DNA of 64,000 nt from UBA7378 sp049611805 (GCA_049611805.1 JBMZAX010000002.1:62001-126000), one strand, 5' to 3'. Shown: positions 37,668 through 46,749, numbered from the stretch's first letter. Notes: generated from the letters alone by a model not told the origin. Numbers and translations: made by a program.

Positions 37668-38267
37668 TTAAATGGCCGAGGTTTCGTCATCCCGCATATA
37701 AATCGAATTGAGCGGGCGCTCCATCACCTTGCGCACCATCGGCTCGAAAGCCTCCAGCGGCATTGACTCATAATTCGGGTCAAACGCGGCCTGATCGTAA
37801 AGGTGGCAGAATTGCGCGGTATATTCGAAATGCTCATGTCCGCGGAACTGCTCGCGGGCGTCGCGGTCGAGCCCGATATGGTGGAAGAAATAATAACCCT
37901 GAAAAATGCCGTGATTTTGCAGCATGAAATGGTTCTGCTCGGAAATGAAGGGTTTCAGAATAACCGCGCCGAGTTCGGCATGGTTAAACGTGCCCAGCAA
38001 ATCGCCAATATCATGCAGCAAAGCGCACACAACATATTCTTCGTCCTTGCCATCCTTGAAGGCGCGGGTCGCCGTTTGCAGGCTGTGTTCAAAACGGTCG
38101 ACGGCAAAGCCGCCAAAATCACCCTGCAGCATTTGCAAATGCGCCATGACGCGGTCCGGCAGGGTTTTGGAAAATTCGCCAAACGCCGCCGTAATCTTTG
38201 CGTAATCATCCGCGGTGCCGTCTACCATGGCCGAAAACGATGCGCGGTCTGTTGTGTCATCCAACAT
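37668..38267 (-). CDS. HD-domain protein, possibly PhnZ-like diiron oxygenase
   Basis: A 199-residue single HD domain with candidate metal ligands His61 (FEHSLQTA), His85-Asp86 (LLHDIGD), His96 (FNHAELG), His119 (LQNHGIF) and Asp158 (LYDQAAFDP). The set of four His and two Asp, and DQAAFDPNYESMPLEAFEP, resemble predicted HD phosphohydrolases of COG4341. That group includes the mixed-valent diiron oxygenase PhnZ. An ordinary phosphohydrolase is equally possible. The frame is open 24 codons upstream; ATG at 38267 is preferred. Divergent from the VOC gene. Confidence 0.75.
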   Translation of the reverse strand: MLDDTTDRASFSAMVDGTADDYAKITAAFGEFSKTLPDRVMAHLQMLQGDFGGFAVDRFEHSLQTATRAFKDGKDEEYVVCALLHDIGDLLGTFNHAELGAVILKPFISEQNHFMLQNHGIFQGYYFFHHIGLDRDAREQFRGHEHFEYTAQFCHLYDQAAFDPNYESMPLEAFEPMVRKVMERPLNSIYMRDDETSAI

Positions 38268-38374
38268 TTTTGTCTCCCCGTAAGATTTTCCTATTGTGCC
38301 GAAAAGCCGCCCTTTTGACAATTGCCTTTTGAAGCGCAAGCGTTAATCTAGCAAAACAAAAAAGGGAGAAAGAC

Positions 38375-38743
38375 ATGCTTGCATATGTAACCATTGGCAC
38401 AAATGACAAAGAAAAAGCCGTGGCGTTTTACGCCGAATTACTGGGCGAACTGGGCGCAAAACAGCTTTTCAACAATGAGCGTCTGGTATTTTTCGGTATA
38501 GATATGGCCACACCGATGATCGCCGTCGGCACGCCGTTTGACGGCGAGGCGGCAACCAATGGCAATGGCACCATGCTGGCGATACCTGTTGGCAGCCGCG
38601 AGAATGTCGACAAAATCTACGCCAAGGCTCTGGCATTGGGCGCGACCGATGAAGGCGCACCCGGCGAACGCGCACCCGGCTTTTATGGCGGCTATGTCCG
38701 CGATTTTGACCGCAACAAGCTCACCATCTGCCATATGGGCTGA
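38375..38743 (+). CDS. VOC/glyoxalase-fold protein
   Basis: A 122-residue protein of the vicinal oxygen chelate superfamily: LAYVTIGTNDKEKAVAFYAELL (first beta-alpha-beta unit), ENVDKIYAKALALGATDEGAPG, and FYGGYVRDFDRNKLTICHMG. Substrate unknown; members act as dioxygenases, glyoxalases or resistance proteins. SD AGGGAG lies 11 bases before the ATG. Confidence 0.85.
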   Translation: MLAYVTIGTNDKEKAVAFYAELLGELGAKQLFNNERLVFFGIDMATPMIAVGTPFDGEAATNGNGTMLAIPVGSRENVDKIYAKALALGATDEGAPGERAPGFYGGYVRDFDRNKLTICHMG

Positions 38744-38783
38744 TGACGGATCGCGGCCGGTCTGACAAATCGGCCGCGCCCGC

Positions 38784-39368
38784 TCAGGAGGCGTAATTAT
38801 TCGGTTTCAGGCCGCGCTTTGTGTCGTAAAAAGCCTTGATTTCGGCCATTTCCTTTTCCAAATCGCCCGACGGCGTGAAGAAATGGTCAATCCCGGCGCA
38901 CTTTTCAACAATATCAACAAAGGCCACGGCGATCGGCACATTGGCTTCGCTGGCAATATGGTAAAAGCCGGATTTCCAATTGGCTTGTGCGCTGCGTGTG
39001 CCCTCCGGCGTGATGAGCAACACCATATCGTCATTATTATCAAATTCCTGCACGGTCTGGCGCACGCGGGCACCGGCGGCGCGCCGGTCGATCGGCACCG
39101 CGCCGCAATAGCTTAAAAACCAGCCGATCGGCCCGATAAAAAGCGTGTGCTTGATAAATACATTCAGGTTCAGGCGCAGGGCAAACACAACCAGCAGAAA
39201 CATGGGAAAATCCCAATAGGATGTATGCGGCGCGGCGATAATCACATATTTGCGCATATCCTTTGGCACTTTGCCGACGGCGCGCCAGCCAAGAAGGCCA
39301 AGTATGATGATCGACAAAAGCCGCAAAATCGGCGACAGAACCGGTGTGTTGAAAATCGTAATCCGCAC
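38784..39368 (-). CDS. 1-acyl-glycerol-3-phosphate acyltransferase-like protein (PlsC family)
   Basis: A 194-residue membrane-bound acyltransferase with the HX4D motif in APHTSYWDFPMF and the second motif LLITPEGTRSAQAN, preceded by a hydrophobic N-terminal segment (LSPILRLLSIIILGLLGWRAV). These short proteins differ from housekeeping PlsC and may acylate other lipids. GTG at 39368, with GGGGA about 7 bases upstream, is favoured over a TTG 7 codons earlier. Confidence 0.85.
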   Translation of the reverse strand: MRITIFNTPVLSPILRLLSIIILGLLGWRAVGKVPKDMRKYVIIAAPHTSYWDFPMFLLVVFALRLNLNVFIKHTLFIGPIGWFLSYCGAVPIDRRAAGARVRQTVQEFDNNDDMVLLITPEGTRSAQANWKSGFYHIASEANVPIAVAFVDIVEKCAGIDHFFTPSGDLEKEMAEIKAFYDTKRGLKPNNYAS

Positions 39369-39484
39369 TGTTTTTCCCCAGACTGGCAAGGCCGCTCAGC
39401 AAGTATCACGCGCCTTTGAAAATCTTTTTCCCACACATTCCCCGAATTGACAAATTCGGCGGAACCTCAAATTCCGGGCCGCGT

Positions 39485-40555
39485 TCAAACCAAATCCAAC
39501 GCATCCAAATCAAGCGCCATATAGCCCGACCGCTCGGCCATAACCGCAAACATCTCGTCGCCACGCTCGGTGCGCTCAACCAGCATTGCCGATATCACGC
39601 CCATTAAAAATCCGGCAAAAGAAGCGCGGCGATATTCCTGCCAGGCCTGCTCGAAGGAATAGGTTTCGGTAATGGGCGCGCCCAGCGCGTCCAGATAATC
39701 GGCCACAAGCTGATGCTCGCAGTCACGGCGCGCTTGCGGGTCGGCAAGGCTGGTGGATATGCAATAGGCGACATCCGTCATCGGCGCGCCGACACCGACG
39801 GTCTGCCAGTCGACCAGACAGGCGCGCCCGGAGGGGTCGAAAAACAGCATATTGTCGAGGCGCATATCGCCATGGGTAATGGTGACGGGTGGCGCGCCAT
39901 GGGCAGGATTGGGCTCTGCATAGCTGTCAAAACGCGCCACCAGTTCGGCCCCCATATCGAGAATATTCGCGTCAATGCGGGTCGCATAGCGCGCGCGCCA
40001 TTCGGGATAAACCGCCGGCAAAAACTCCTTCACAAAGGCTTGGTTTCCCGCCCCGTAATTCAGCCAGGCAATGTCTGCGAGGCGCGGGTCTTGCCAGCGA
40101 AATTTATGCAGATGCGCGGCTTCGCTGAGAATTTTCGCCACCGCGTCGGGCGCGGCTCCCGTCATTTGGTCGGGCTGCACAGCCGGCGCCATATCTTCCA
40201 GCAGCAGGATGAACTCTTGCGCGGTCGGGCCCATTTCAGCATGAAAATGCGCCGGACAACGCACCGCGCAGGATTTTGCAAGCGCGCGATACCAGCTCGT
40301 CTCAATTTCATAGAGGCGCATATTGCCGCCGGTTTCGCGGCTCACCGGGTCTTGCGCCGGACATTTGGCAATGATTGTCGCCGGTGCATTTGTAGCCGCC
40401 TCGAACCAGTCAAGATGCAGGCGGAAACTGTCGCCGACCTGCCCCGTGCCCACGGGCGCAAACTCCAGCCCCCGAAGCGCGCCCGAAGGCTGGCCCAGCA
40501 CACCGGCCAGCCAATCGGGTTCAAATTTCCCCGGATGGTCGAAAAATCCGCTCAA
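39485..40555 (-). CDS. aminoglycoside phosphotransferase-fold kinase
   Basis: A 356-residue APH/choline-kinase-like protein (ecdysteroid-kinase-like group). Visible motifs are PVGTGQVGDSFRLHLDW (nucleotide loop), ATIIAKCPAQ (Lys64), LLLEDMA, ITHGDMRLDNMLF (catalytic Asp230, Asn235) and CLVDWQTVGVG (Asp249). Members near acyl-CoA genes are thought to phosphorylate small hydroxylated or lipid metabolites, not antibiotics. It overlaps the preceding gene by 4 bp, so the two proteins probably work together. Confidence 0.85.
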   Translation of the reverse strand: MSGFFDHPGKFEPDWLAGVLGQPSGALRGLEFAPVGTGQVGDSFRLHLDWFEAATNAPATIIAKCPAQDPVSRETGGNMRLYEIETSWYRALAKSCAVRCPAHFHAEMGPTAQEFILLLEDMAPAVQPDQMTGAAPDAVAKILSEAAHLHKFRWQDPRLADIAWLNYGAGNQAFVKEFLPAVYPEWRARYATRIDANILDMGAELVARFDSYAEPNPAHGAPPVTITHGDMRLDNMLFFDPSGRACLVDWQTVGVGAPMTDVAYCISTSLADPQARRDCEHQLVADYLDALGAPITETYSFEQAWQEYRRASFAGFLMGVISAMLVERTERGDEMFAVMAERSGYMALDLDALDLV

Positions 40556-41667
40556 GAGACAATTCCATCAAGCAGGTCTTCAAAGCCGCTGGGCGCATGC
40601 GGGCCGATAAATAATTGCTCGACAACGCCGCGCCCTTCATGGGTTCCGGTATCGGTTTCCAAACCGGCCGTGACCGGCGCCTGCACATGCAGAAAATGCA
40701 TCATGCCCTGCCGCAAACCGGCTTCGGCACCGTCAAGATCAACACTGTCAAAAGCCGTTTTCATCGCGCCCTGATTTTTGCCATGCCCCCATTCGGGGTG
40801 GGTGTAGCCCAAGCCTTGCATGTAAAACAATGGCGTATGCGTTTGCATGCGAACATGCGCTTGCGCGCCATCATCCGCCGTCAGCTCAAGCTCCAGCCCC
40901 GCGACACGGCGCGTGCCGTCATGGTAGCGCAGATCGAGGCCGAACCGGTCAAAATGGCGCGCCGTGTCGGATTTCAGATCTTGCAGCACCGCGCGACGGT
41001 TCCACGCCACGCCGTCGCCATCATCATTGGTGTGACAAAACAGAACATGGTTTTCGAAATTTATCGGCGTCCACAGCCAGTAAAATTGCGGCACCATTTC
41101 GGGAACACCGCTTTGCGGGTCGGTGTCGCCGACGGGCCGGATGCCCCAGCTGCGGTCGCGCGTGCCGTGCCAGCCGTTTACTTTATGCGTGGTGCCGTCA
41201 AACCCGATCTCGCCCTGCCAGCTCACATTTTGCGTCGCGCGCGTATAGTCCATAAACAGGCGCGGCCCGTTATGGCGCGTGAAGCGCGGCTCTTCCACCG
41301 CCGCATGGCGCGCCGTGGCTTCGAGGCTGGCGGTCATACCATTTTCAGGGTCATCAATGCTCACGCGCACGCGGGAGAGTGGCACGACAATCTCGATACG
41401 CACCGGCCCGACCACCAAATCCAGCCGGTCGCCCAGCATGTGTTTGGACGCGCGCAGATTATGTTGCTTGCCGTCAACCGTCAGGCAGAAGCTCGCATCC
41501 ATAATATTCAATTGCGGATAGAGCCCCAGCGCGGCGGCAAAAAACACCGACCCGTCGGGCGCGTATCCGTTGAAAAAGAAACGGTCGTAGAAATTCCGCT
41601 CGCCGGAAGCCAGAGCCATCGGCTCCGGCGTCTGGTGCAGCGGGTAATCGTCGGCGGGTGTCAGCAT
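40552..41667 (-). CDS. uncharacterised CrtC/AttH-like beta-barrel protein
   Basis: A 371-residue cytosolic protein with no membrane segment. RNFYDRFFFNGYAPDGSVFFA near the N-terminus, GWHGTRDRSWGIRPVGDTDP in the middle and QFYWLWTPINFENHVLFCHTNDDG recall the two-barrel lipocalin-like CrtC/AttH group, a fold used for terpenoid or hydrophobic ligands. I am not certain of the family and assign no reaction. ATG at 41667 follows the SDR stop by 7 bp; an in-frame ATG at 41697 would overlap it. Coupled to the downstream kinase by ATGA. Confidence 0.75.
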   Translation of the reverse strand: MLTPADDYPLHQTPEPMALASGERNFYDRFFFNGYAPDGSVFFAAALGLYPQLNIMDASFCLTVDGKQHNLRASKHMLGDRLDLVVGPVRIEIVVPLSRVRVSIDDPENGMTASLEATARHAAVEEPRFTRHNGPRLFMDYTRATQNVSWQGEIGFDGTTHKVNGWHGTRDRSWGIRPVGDTDPQSGVPEMVPQFYWLWTPINFENHVLFCHTNDDGDGVAWNRRAVLQDLKSDTARHFDRFGLDLRYHDGTRRVAGLELELTADDGAQAHVRMQTHTPLFYMQGLGYTHPEWGHGKNQGAMKTAFDSVDLDGAEAGLRQGMMHFLHVQAPVTAGLETDTGTHEGRGVVEQLFIGPHAPSGFEDLLDGIVS

Positions 41668-41674
41668 CGCTGTC

Positions 41675-42442
41675 TCACATTGCCGAAATGCCGCCATCGA
41701 TTTTTATTTCGGAGCCGGTGATGAACTTCGATTCATCACTCGCCAGAAACAAAACCGCATAGGCAACATCATCCGGATCGCCAATGGTTTTCAACGGCAC
41801 CTGACGGGCCAGTTTTTCGCGCAATTCGTCGCGCCCGATATGTTCGGCCATCGGGTCGAGAATTGGCGTGTCGATAAAGGTCGGGTGAATTGAATTGGAG
41901 CGGATTTGGTAACCGCGATTGGCGCAATGCAGCGCCACGGATTTTGACAATAGCCAGACCCCCGCCTTGGCCGAGTTATAGGCCGCCATATTGTGCCCGG
42001 CAATCAGACCGGCGATCGAGGAAATATTGATGATCGAGCCGGGCGCGTGTTCGCGCATCAGCGGAATGGCATATTTGCAGCCCAGAAACACACTGTCAGT
42101 ATCGACCTCATGCACGCGCTTCCAGGTTTCAAAATCGGTATCCTCAACCGTCGAGCCGCCGCCAATGCCGGCATTATTGAGCAGAACATTCAGCCCGCCC
42201 ATATCTTCATGCGCGGCACCCAGCGCCTCCTGCCATTGCGCCTCATTTGTCACATCCAGCCGATAGGCAAAACCCTGACCGGGGTAAAGCGCATTAATCT
42301 CATCGGCCACGGCCTTGGCACCATCGGCATTGACATCCGACACCGCAACCTTGGCCCCCTCTTTGGCCAGCATGAGCGATGAGGCGCGCCCCAGCCCGGA
42401 GGCGCCTCCGGTTACAAAAGCCATTTTTCCGGCTACCCGCAT
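41675..42442 (-). CDS. short-chain dehydrogenase/reductase
   Basis: A 255-residue classical SDR: TGGASGLGRA cofactor loop, SDVN after beta-2 (NAD preference by the Asp), NNAGIGGG, and catalytic Ser142, Tyr155 and Lys159 (AAYNSAKAG). C-terminal ITGSEIKIDGGISAM is standard. Placement with a crotonase, a kinase and a lipocalin-like protein suggests hydroxysteroid, terpenoid or acyl alcohol oxidation; this is inference. Confidence 0.9.
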   Translation of the reverse strand: MRVAGKMAFVTGGASGLGRASSLMLAKEGAKVAVSDVNADGAKAVADEINALYPGQGFAYRLDVTNEAQWQEALGAAHEDMGGLNVLLNNAGIGGGSTVEDTDFETWKRVHEVDTDSVFLGCKYAIPLMREHAPGSIINISSIAGLIAGHNMAAYNSAKAGVWLLSKSVALHCANRGYQIRSNSIHPTFIDTPILDPMAEHIGRDELREKLARQVPLKTIGDPDDVAYAVLFLASDESKFITGSEIKIDGGISAM

Positions 42443-42467
42443 ATCTGTGTCTCCTTTTCAGATGATA

Positions 42468-43250
42468 TTATTTTGACCGATCAAAAAATTTGCGAATGGC
42501 GGCCTTGTTTTCCTCCGATCCGGCGAGCAGGGCATATTGCTCGCGATCCATGAAAGACGCCGCATAATTGAGTGCATGGGCATGCGCGTTAATGGCCTGC
42601 TTTGTCATGCGCACCGGCAGGGGCGGCAATTCGGCCACTTTGGCGGCGAGTTCTCCGGCCAGCTGCAAGCTGGTGCCGGGCGCGGCCAGCCGGTCAACCA
42701 GCCCCCAGTCAAACGCCGTGGCGGCCGGCACATCCTCGCCCAATATCGTAATTTCCTTGGCCCGCGCCGGGCCCACCAGCGCGGTGATGCGCGGATTGGC
42801 CTGCCAGCTCATATTAATGCCCAAGGGCACTTCCGGCAGGCGCAAGGCGGCATTGTCGGCGCATACGCGCCAGTCGCACGCCACTGCGAGTGCCAGCCCA
42901 CCGCCCAGGCAATAGCCTTCAATGGCGGCAATCGTCACCTGCTCCAGCGCTTCCCATGCCGCGCACATATCCGGCCCCAGCAACAGGGCCTGTCTTTGGC
43001 TCAATTTGTCGAGATGGTCGGTGCGCATGTCGGGGTCTTTCAAATCCGCGCCGGCGCTGAATACCGGCGCGCCGGTCAGCACCACGACATGGGTTTCAAT
43101 ATCGGTTTTGAGCCACAAAGCCACATCGCGCAAACCGCGCATAATTTCAGCCGACAGCGCATTGCGCCCGTCTTCGCGCGCCAAGGTCACCGTGGCGCGG
43201 GCGCCTGCACGCTCAAGCGTCAGGCCGTCGGGCAATGCCGGCATTTGCAT
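42468..43250 (-). CDS. enoyl-CoA hydratase/isomerase family protein
   Basis: A 260-residue crotonase-fold protein. Oxyanion-hole segments FSAGADLKD and GYCLGGGLALAVACD are present. The glutamate that matches crotonase Glu144 is Ala120 here, while the second one (Glu140 in RLPEVPLGI, matching Glu164) is kept. That pattern fits an isomerase or other crotonase activity better than a plain hydratase. The frame is open to 43439, but ATG at 43250 matches the family N-terminus. Confidence 0.88.
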   Translation of the reverse strand: MQMPALPDGLTLERAGARATVTLAREDGRNALSAEIMRGLRDVALWLKTDIETHVVVLTGAPVFSAGADLKDPDMRTDHLDKLSQRQALLLGPDMCAAWEALEQVTIAAIEGYCLGGGLALAVACDWRVCADNAALRLPEVPLGINMSWQANPRITALVGPARAKEITILGEDVPAATAFDWGLVDRLAAPGTSLQLAGELAAKVAELPPLPVRMTKQAINAHAHALNYAASFMDREQYALLAGSEENKAAIRKFFDRSK

Positions 43251-43354
43251 GTGTCTCCCTCCCCGAAAGGTCTCGCCGAAAGGCTTGAGCCTATCATGGC
43301 TGACAGGCGACGCAAGCCCGTGTCTGACGCCTGCGCGCGCGACAGGGCTCCACG

Positions 43355-43381
43355 AAAAAGGCGGGCCCGAAAGCCCGCCTT
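43355..43381 (-). terminator. intrinsic terminator after the DUF1329 fragment
   Basis: The stem AAGGCGGGC / GCCCGCCTT (43358-43366 and 43373-43381) with a 6-nt loop is followed on the minus strand by TTT. It separates the DUF1329 remnant from the crotonase gene. Confidence 0.8.
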
Positions 43382-43416
43382 CAACAATTTTCAATATCCG
43401 GTTTTCGATATCCGGA

Positions 43417-43926
43417 TTAGCGCCCGAGACGGCGCACATTGGCCGGTGTGTAATAATCCGGCGTCAGATAATCCAGCCCCTCATCGACAATATTGGCCGG
43501 GCGTTCGGACTTCATGGCCAGACCGAGATAGCGGCCGGCCAGCAAGTCATAGGTGAACTCGCCGCCTGTCGTGAAGCAGAGCTGCGAATTGGGCCGGAAA
43601 TCGGGCGCCTGCCCAACTTCTTGAATGCGCCATAATTCGCCGCGCCCGTCATACATTTCACCGCCGGTGATTTGCCAGCTGTCTTCATCGAGGCGCAAAA
43701 CGCGTCGCGAATAAATATGGCGCGCCGTTGCCTTCAAATCGGCCTGCACAACCCATTGGCGACGCAACTCATAACGATGCGCATCGGGGTTGGAATGGCG
43801 CGGGGTCAACAACTCATTATAGTCGGTCAGCACGGCGCGGACATTATTCTGCTGCGAGAGTTTTTCCTGTTTGCCGAGAACCGTCCAGTCATAGCGGTCG
43901 GGCGCGCCTCCCGCACGGGACTTCAT
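43417..43926 (-). pseudogene. truncated DUF1329 gene (C-terminal third only)
   Basis: The 169 codons encode only the C-terminal part of a DUF1329 protein: GAPDRYDWTVLGKQEKLSQQ, GGEMYDGRGELWRIQE, DLLAGRYLGLAMKSERPAN and YYTPANVRRLGR. It aligns almost end to end with about residue 290 onward of the gene at 46938-48311. No signal peptide or N-terminal two-thirds is found upstream, and the homology stops near 43915. The first ATG (MKSRAGGAPD) is probably chance. It looks like a decayed duplicate that kept its terminator; expression is possible but would give a non-exported fragment. Confidence 0.85.
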
Positions 43927-44256
43927 GACGCCTGATCGGCACCCATTTTCATTCCGACCCGCACCGCACGAAACCTCCCGTTGCGGCGCAAATCATGCGT
44001 CATGGCGAAAACCCGGGCGGGTAGATGACCACCCATATTTGCGCCTGAGACAGATTCCAGTTTCGGGGCATTCATTTGGAAAAAGCAATTAAGCTATTTT
44101 TTGTTATTTCTCTTATTTTCAAATTTTTCTTTAAGCGCAAACCTCGGCTTTCCCGCGCTGACACTGGCACAAACAAAAACCACGCGCCGGTTGGAGCGCG
44201 TGGCTTTTCCGCCACATGAGCGAATTTGTTTTAACGGGCCGGTTTATTTGGCGCGT
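43927..44256. other. intergenic stretch between the DUF1329 remnant and the YCF48-like gene
   Basis: It holds no gene that I can support. It contains the lost 5' end of the DUF1329 remnant on one side, an AT-rich block around 44085-44140 that could carry a leftward promoter, and the terminator of the YCF48-like gene at 44173-44206. Confidence 0.6.
44173..44206 (-). terminator. intrinsic terminator of the YCF48-like gene
   Basis: An 8-bp stem CCACGCGC / GCGCGTGG (44180-44187, 44196-44203) is followed on the minus strand by GTTTTTG. It lies about 50 bp after the stop at 44257. Confidence 0.75.
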
Positions 44257-45225
44257 TTAATTGGTGAGCGCATGCGGCAACACGCCGGGGTCACCATAAA
44301 GCAGCACTTCGCCGTCCGACTTGCTGGACACGGTGGCAAAGCTCAACCGGTCGGAGCGCACAATGGCGTCAAAATTGCGGCCATTGTCTTTCGACACCAG
44401 CACCAGCCCCGACAGGCCGGTCAGCACGATTGTGCCGTCGGCAAGCTGGGTGCCGCCGGAAATGGACCGGTCGGTATTGGTTTGCGAGCGCACCCAATTA
44501 CGCCCGCCATCTTTTGACACATAGGCATTGCCGCGCATGCCCCAAATCAGCAAATTGCCATTGGCCAGCGCCATGCCGCCCCAGAACGAGCCTTCATATG
44601 CCGTCTGGATGCCTTCAAATGTGCGGCCGCCATCTTTGGATTTGTAAACCACGCCAAATTCGGCCGGAATGTAGAAATTGCCGGCGCTGTCGGTGAACAG
44701 GCCGTTCAGGTGGAAGTCGTCATAGCCGCCTTCGACAAGCGGGCGCTGGGCCCATGTTTCGCCGCCATCTTTTGTTTCCATGACGGTTGAAAACGCCCCC
44801 ACTGCAAGGCCGTAAGTCGGGCTGGAAAATTGCAGGCCGAAAAGCGGGTTTTCGCCGCGCCGCTCGATATATTTGAGCGACCAGCTTTCGCCGCCATCTT
44901 CGGTTTTCAAAATCGTCGCGTCATGGCCGACGGCAAAACCGGTCTTGTCGTCAAGAAAGGTGATGTTGGTGATGGTGTTGCGGGTCGGCACATTTTGCGC
45001 CTGCACCCAGTTTTCACCGCGGTCATCGGAATAAATAATGTGTCCATATTCACCCACGGCGACCAGCCGGTCGCCGATTTCAGCCACGTCAAGGATCAGC
45101 GCCTTGGTGGTCATGGCGCTTGGATTGGCATATTCATAAGGCTCAACCGCCTGCGCATGAGTGAGCGGCGCGACCATACCGAAAACGCCGAAAAGGGCCG
45201 CTGTCAGCAAGTTGAATTTCATCAT
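44257..45225 (-). CDS. YCF48/BNR-repeat exported beta-propeller protein
   Basis: A 322-residue exported protein: signal peptide (MMKFNLLTAALFGVFGMVAP, ending HAQA) and then repeated Asp-box units such as SDDRGENWVQA, TEDGGESWSLK, TKDGGETWAQR, SKDGGRTFEGI, SKDGGRNWVRS and SKDNGRNFDAI. At least six blades are visible. YCF48-like propellers often accompany DUF1302/DUF1329 genes and an RND (MMPL) transporter in envelope lipid systems; no transporter is in this window. Confidence 0.9.
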   Translation of the reverse strand: MMKFNLLTAALFGVFGMVAPLTHAQAVEPYEYANPSAMTTKALILDVAEIGDRLVAVGEYGHIIYSDDRGENWVQAQNVPTRNTITNITFLDDKTGFAVGHDATILKTEDGGESWSLKYIERRGENPLFGLQFSSPTYGLAVGAFSTVMETKDGGETWAQRPLVEGGYDDFHLNGLFTDSAGNFYIPAEFGVVYKSKDGGRTFEGIQTAYEGSFWGGMALANGNLLIWGMRGNAYVSKDGGRNWVRSQTNTDRSISGGTQLADGTIVLTGLSGLVLVSKDNGRNFDAIVRSDRLSFATVSSKSDGEVLLYGDPGVLPHALTN

Positions 45226-45309
45226 GTGTCTCCCATTATGGCCGGAAATTCCCGCCCGTCTGGCGCGATAATATGATTAGCGGCACGCCCTGACAAGCAG
45301 CAAATACGC

Positions 45310-45336
45310 AAAAAAAAGCGCCTTTATCCGCAGGCG
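45310..45336 (-). terminator. intrinsic terminator after the second DUF1329 gene
   Basis: The stem CGCCT / AGGCG (45319-45323, 45332-45336) is followed on the minus strand by eight T residues. It lies about 30 bp beyond the stop. Confidence 0.7.
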
Positions 45337-45366
45337 ATGGCGACCGGTAGGCCGCGCGCCGCCCCA

Positions 45367-46749
45367 TTACCGGCCGAGGCGGCGAATATTGCCCGGCGTG
45401 TAGCGTTGGCTGTCCAAATGCGCGGCGTTGAAGTCGATCGGGTCTTCTTCATTTATCAAGCCGACCATGAGATAGCGACCGACCTGCAAATCATACACCG
45501 TGTCGCCCGAACCGCCGCATAAGGGCAGCTCATACTGCACGCCGCCACCCAGCTCCTGCACGCGCCATAATTCTTGGCGCCCGTCATAAATTTCGGTGGC
45601 GACAATGCCTTTTGTGTCTTCATCTATATAGAAAACGCGCTTGGCATAAATATGGCGAAACTTGTCTTTCAAATTGCCGACGACTTCCCACACGCGGTGG
45701 CGCTCATAGCGCATCACGTTCTGGTTGATATGCTTTTCGGAAACCAGTTCGGCGTAAGGCATCAGAACACGGCGATAATTATTATAGGCGATGAATTTCT
45801 CGCTGCGTCCGCGTACCGTCCAGTTGAACCTGTCGGGCGCGCCATTGAAGCCACCAAAGCTGTCTGATGTCGTTATGCCGTCCGAATTCGTGCCCGGATT
45901 GTCATAGGCAATTGTCGGGGCGCGGCGCACCCGCCGCAAGCCGGGGCTGTAGACCCAGGCCTTGCGCGCTTCAACAGCCATGTTGAGCGATTCCTGCACG
46001 AGCACAACATAACCGGCCATACGCGCCGGCGATTTGGTTTGCAGCAGATAAAGAATAGAGGTGTTGTTCAGCTCTTCGGCCGATCTGAACTGCGGATCGG
46101 ACCAGCGCAATATGGCATCATCATGCACCGTGATTTGAAAGAACTCGCCGCGCTGGTCGACCGGAATTGCGGTGAACTGGCGTTGCAGCTTGTGGCCGCG
46201 ATAGCGCAGCGTATGGTTCCAGACAATTTCCAGCGCATTATTGGGGATCGGGAAGGGCGAGGCCATGATTGCTTTTGAAACGCCATTGCCGTCTGCGACA
46301 AGCTCACCAACAGCGGCGTTGCGGCGCGCGGCCTTATAGACATGTTCGGGATGCGCGCAACTGCGCCGCGAGGGATAGACATTCATAAAATAGCTGTCAT
46401 GGCGCTCCATCAAAGCGCGCTGGCCGCGCGTGATATAGGCGTCATACCGGTCGGCATTTTGGGCATTCACCGTGAACAAAACCTTGTCATCGGCAAACGG
46501 GTCGGGCAAGTGCTTGCCCTTTTCATAGCCAATGCCCGCAGGCGGCTTGGTCAGGCCGCCCGTCCAGGCCGGTATCGTGCCGTCGGCATTGCCCGCGCGC
46601 TCCGAGCCCAGCGGCGTCAGGTCGCCATCGAGGCGCGCCTGCTGTTCTTCCGGTACCAGCGCCAGTGCAGCTGTTGCAGACAGAAACACGGACACCATGG
46701 CGGCTCCGGTGAGCACGAAGCCGGCGAGTTTGGCGGGTTTGTAAAACAT
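45367..46749 (-). CDS. DUF1329 family exported protein (copy 2)
   Basis: A 460-residue periplasmic or outer-membrane-associated protein with a signal peptide (LAGFVLTGAAMVSVFLSATA, ending ALA) and a full DUF1329 domain: DGDLTPLGSERAGNADGTIPAW, FPIPNNALEIVWNHTLRYRG, SPGLRRVRRAPTIAYDNPGT and YTPGNIRRLGR. It is a diverged paralogue of the gene at 46938 (shared motifs throughout). The LolB/LppX-like fold predicted for DUF1329 suggests lipid handling; that is family knowledge and not proof. Confidence 0.93.
   Translation of the reverse strand: MFYKPAKLAGFVLTGAAMVSVFLSATAALALVPEEQQARLDGDLTPLGSERAGNADGTIPAWTGGLTKPPAGIGYEKGKHLPDPFADDKVLFTVNAQNADRYDAYITRGQRALMERHDSYFMNVYPSRRSCAHPEHVYKAARRNAAVGELVADGNGVSKAIMASPFPIPNNALEIVWNHTLRYRGHKLQRQFTAIPVDQRGEFFQITVHDDAILRWSDPQFRSAEELNNTSILYLLQTKSPARMAGYVVLVQESLNMAVEARKAWVYSPGLRRVRRAPTIAYDNPGTNSDGITTSDSFGGFNGAPDRFNWTVRGRSEKFIAYNNYRRVLMPYAELVSEKHINQNVMRYERHRVWEVVGNLKDKFRHIYAKRVFYIDEDTKGIVATEIYDGRQELWRVQELGGGVQYELPLCGGSGDTVYDLQVGRYLMVGLINEEDPIDFNAAHLDSQRYTPGNIRRLGR

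Noticed and set aside
40615..41721. 368-codon plus-strand frame opposite the CrtC-like gene
   Set aside because: Antisense shadow; no ribosome-binding site and no family signature.
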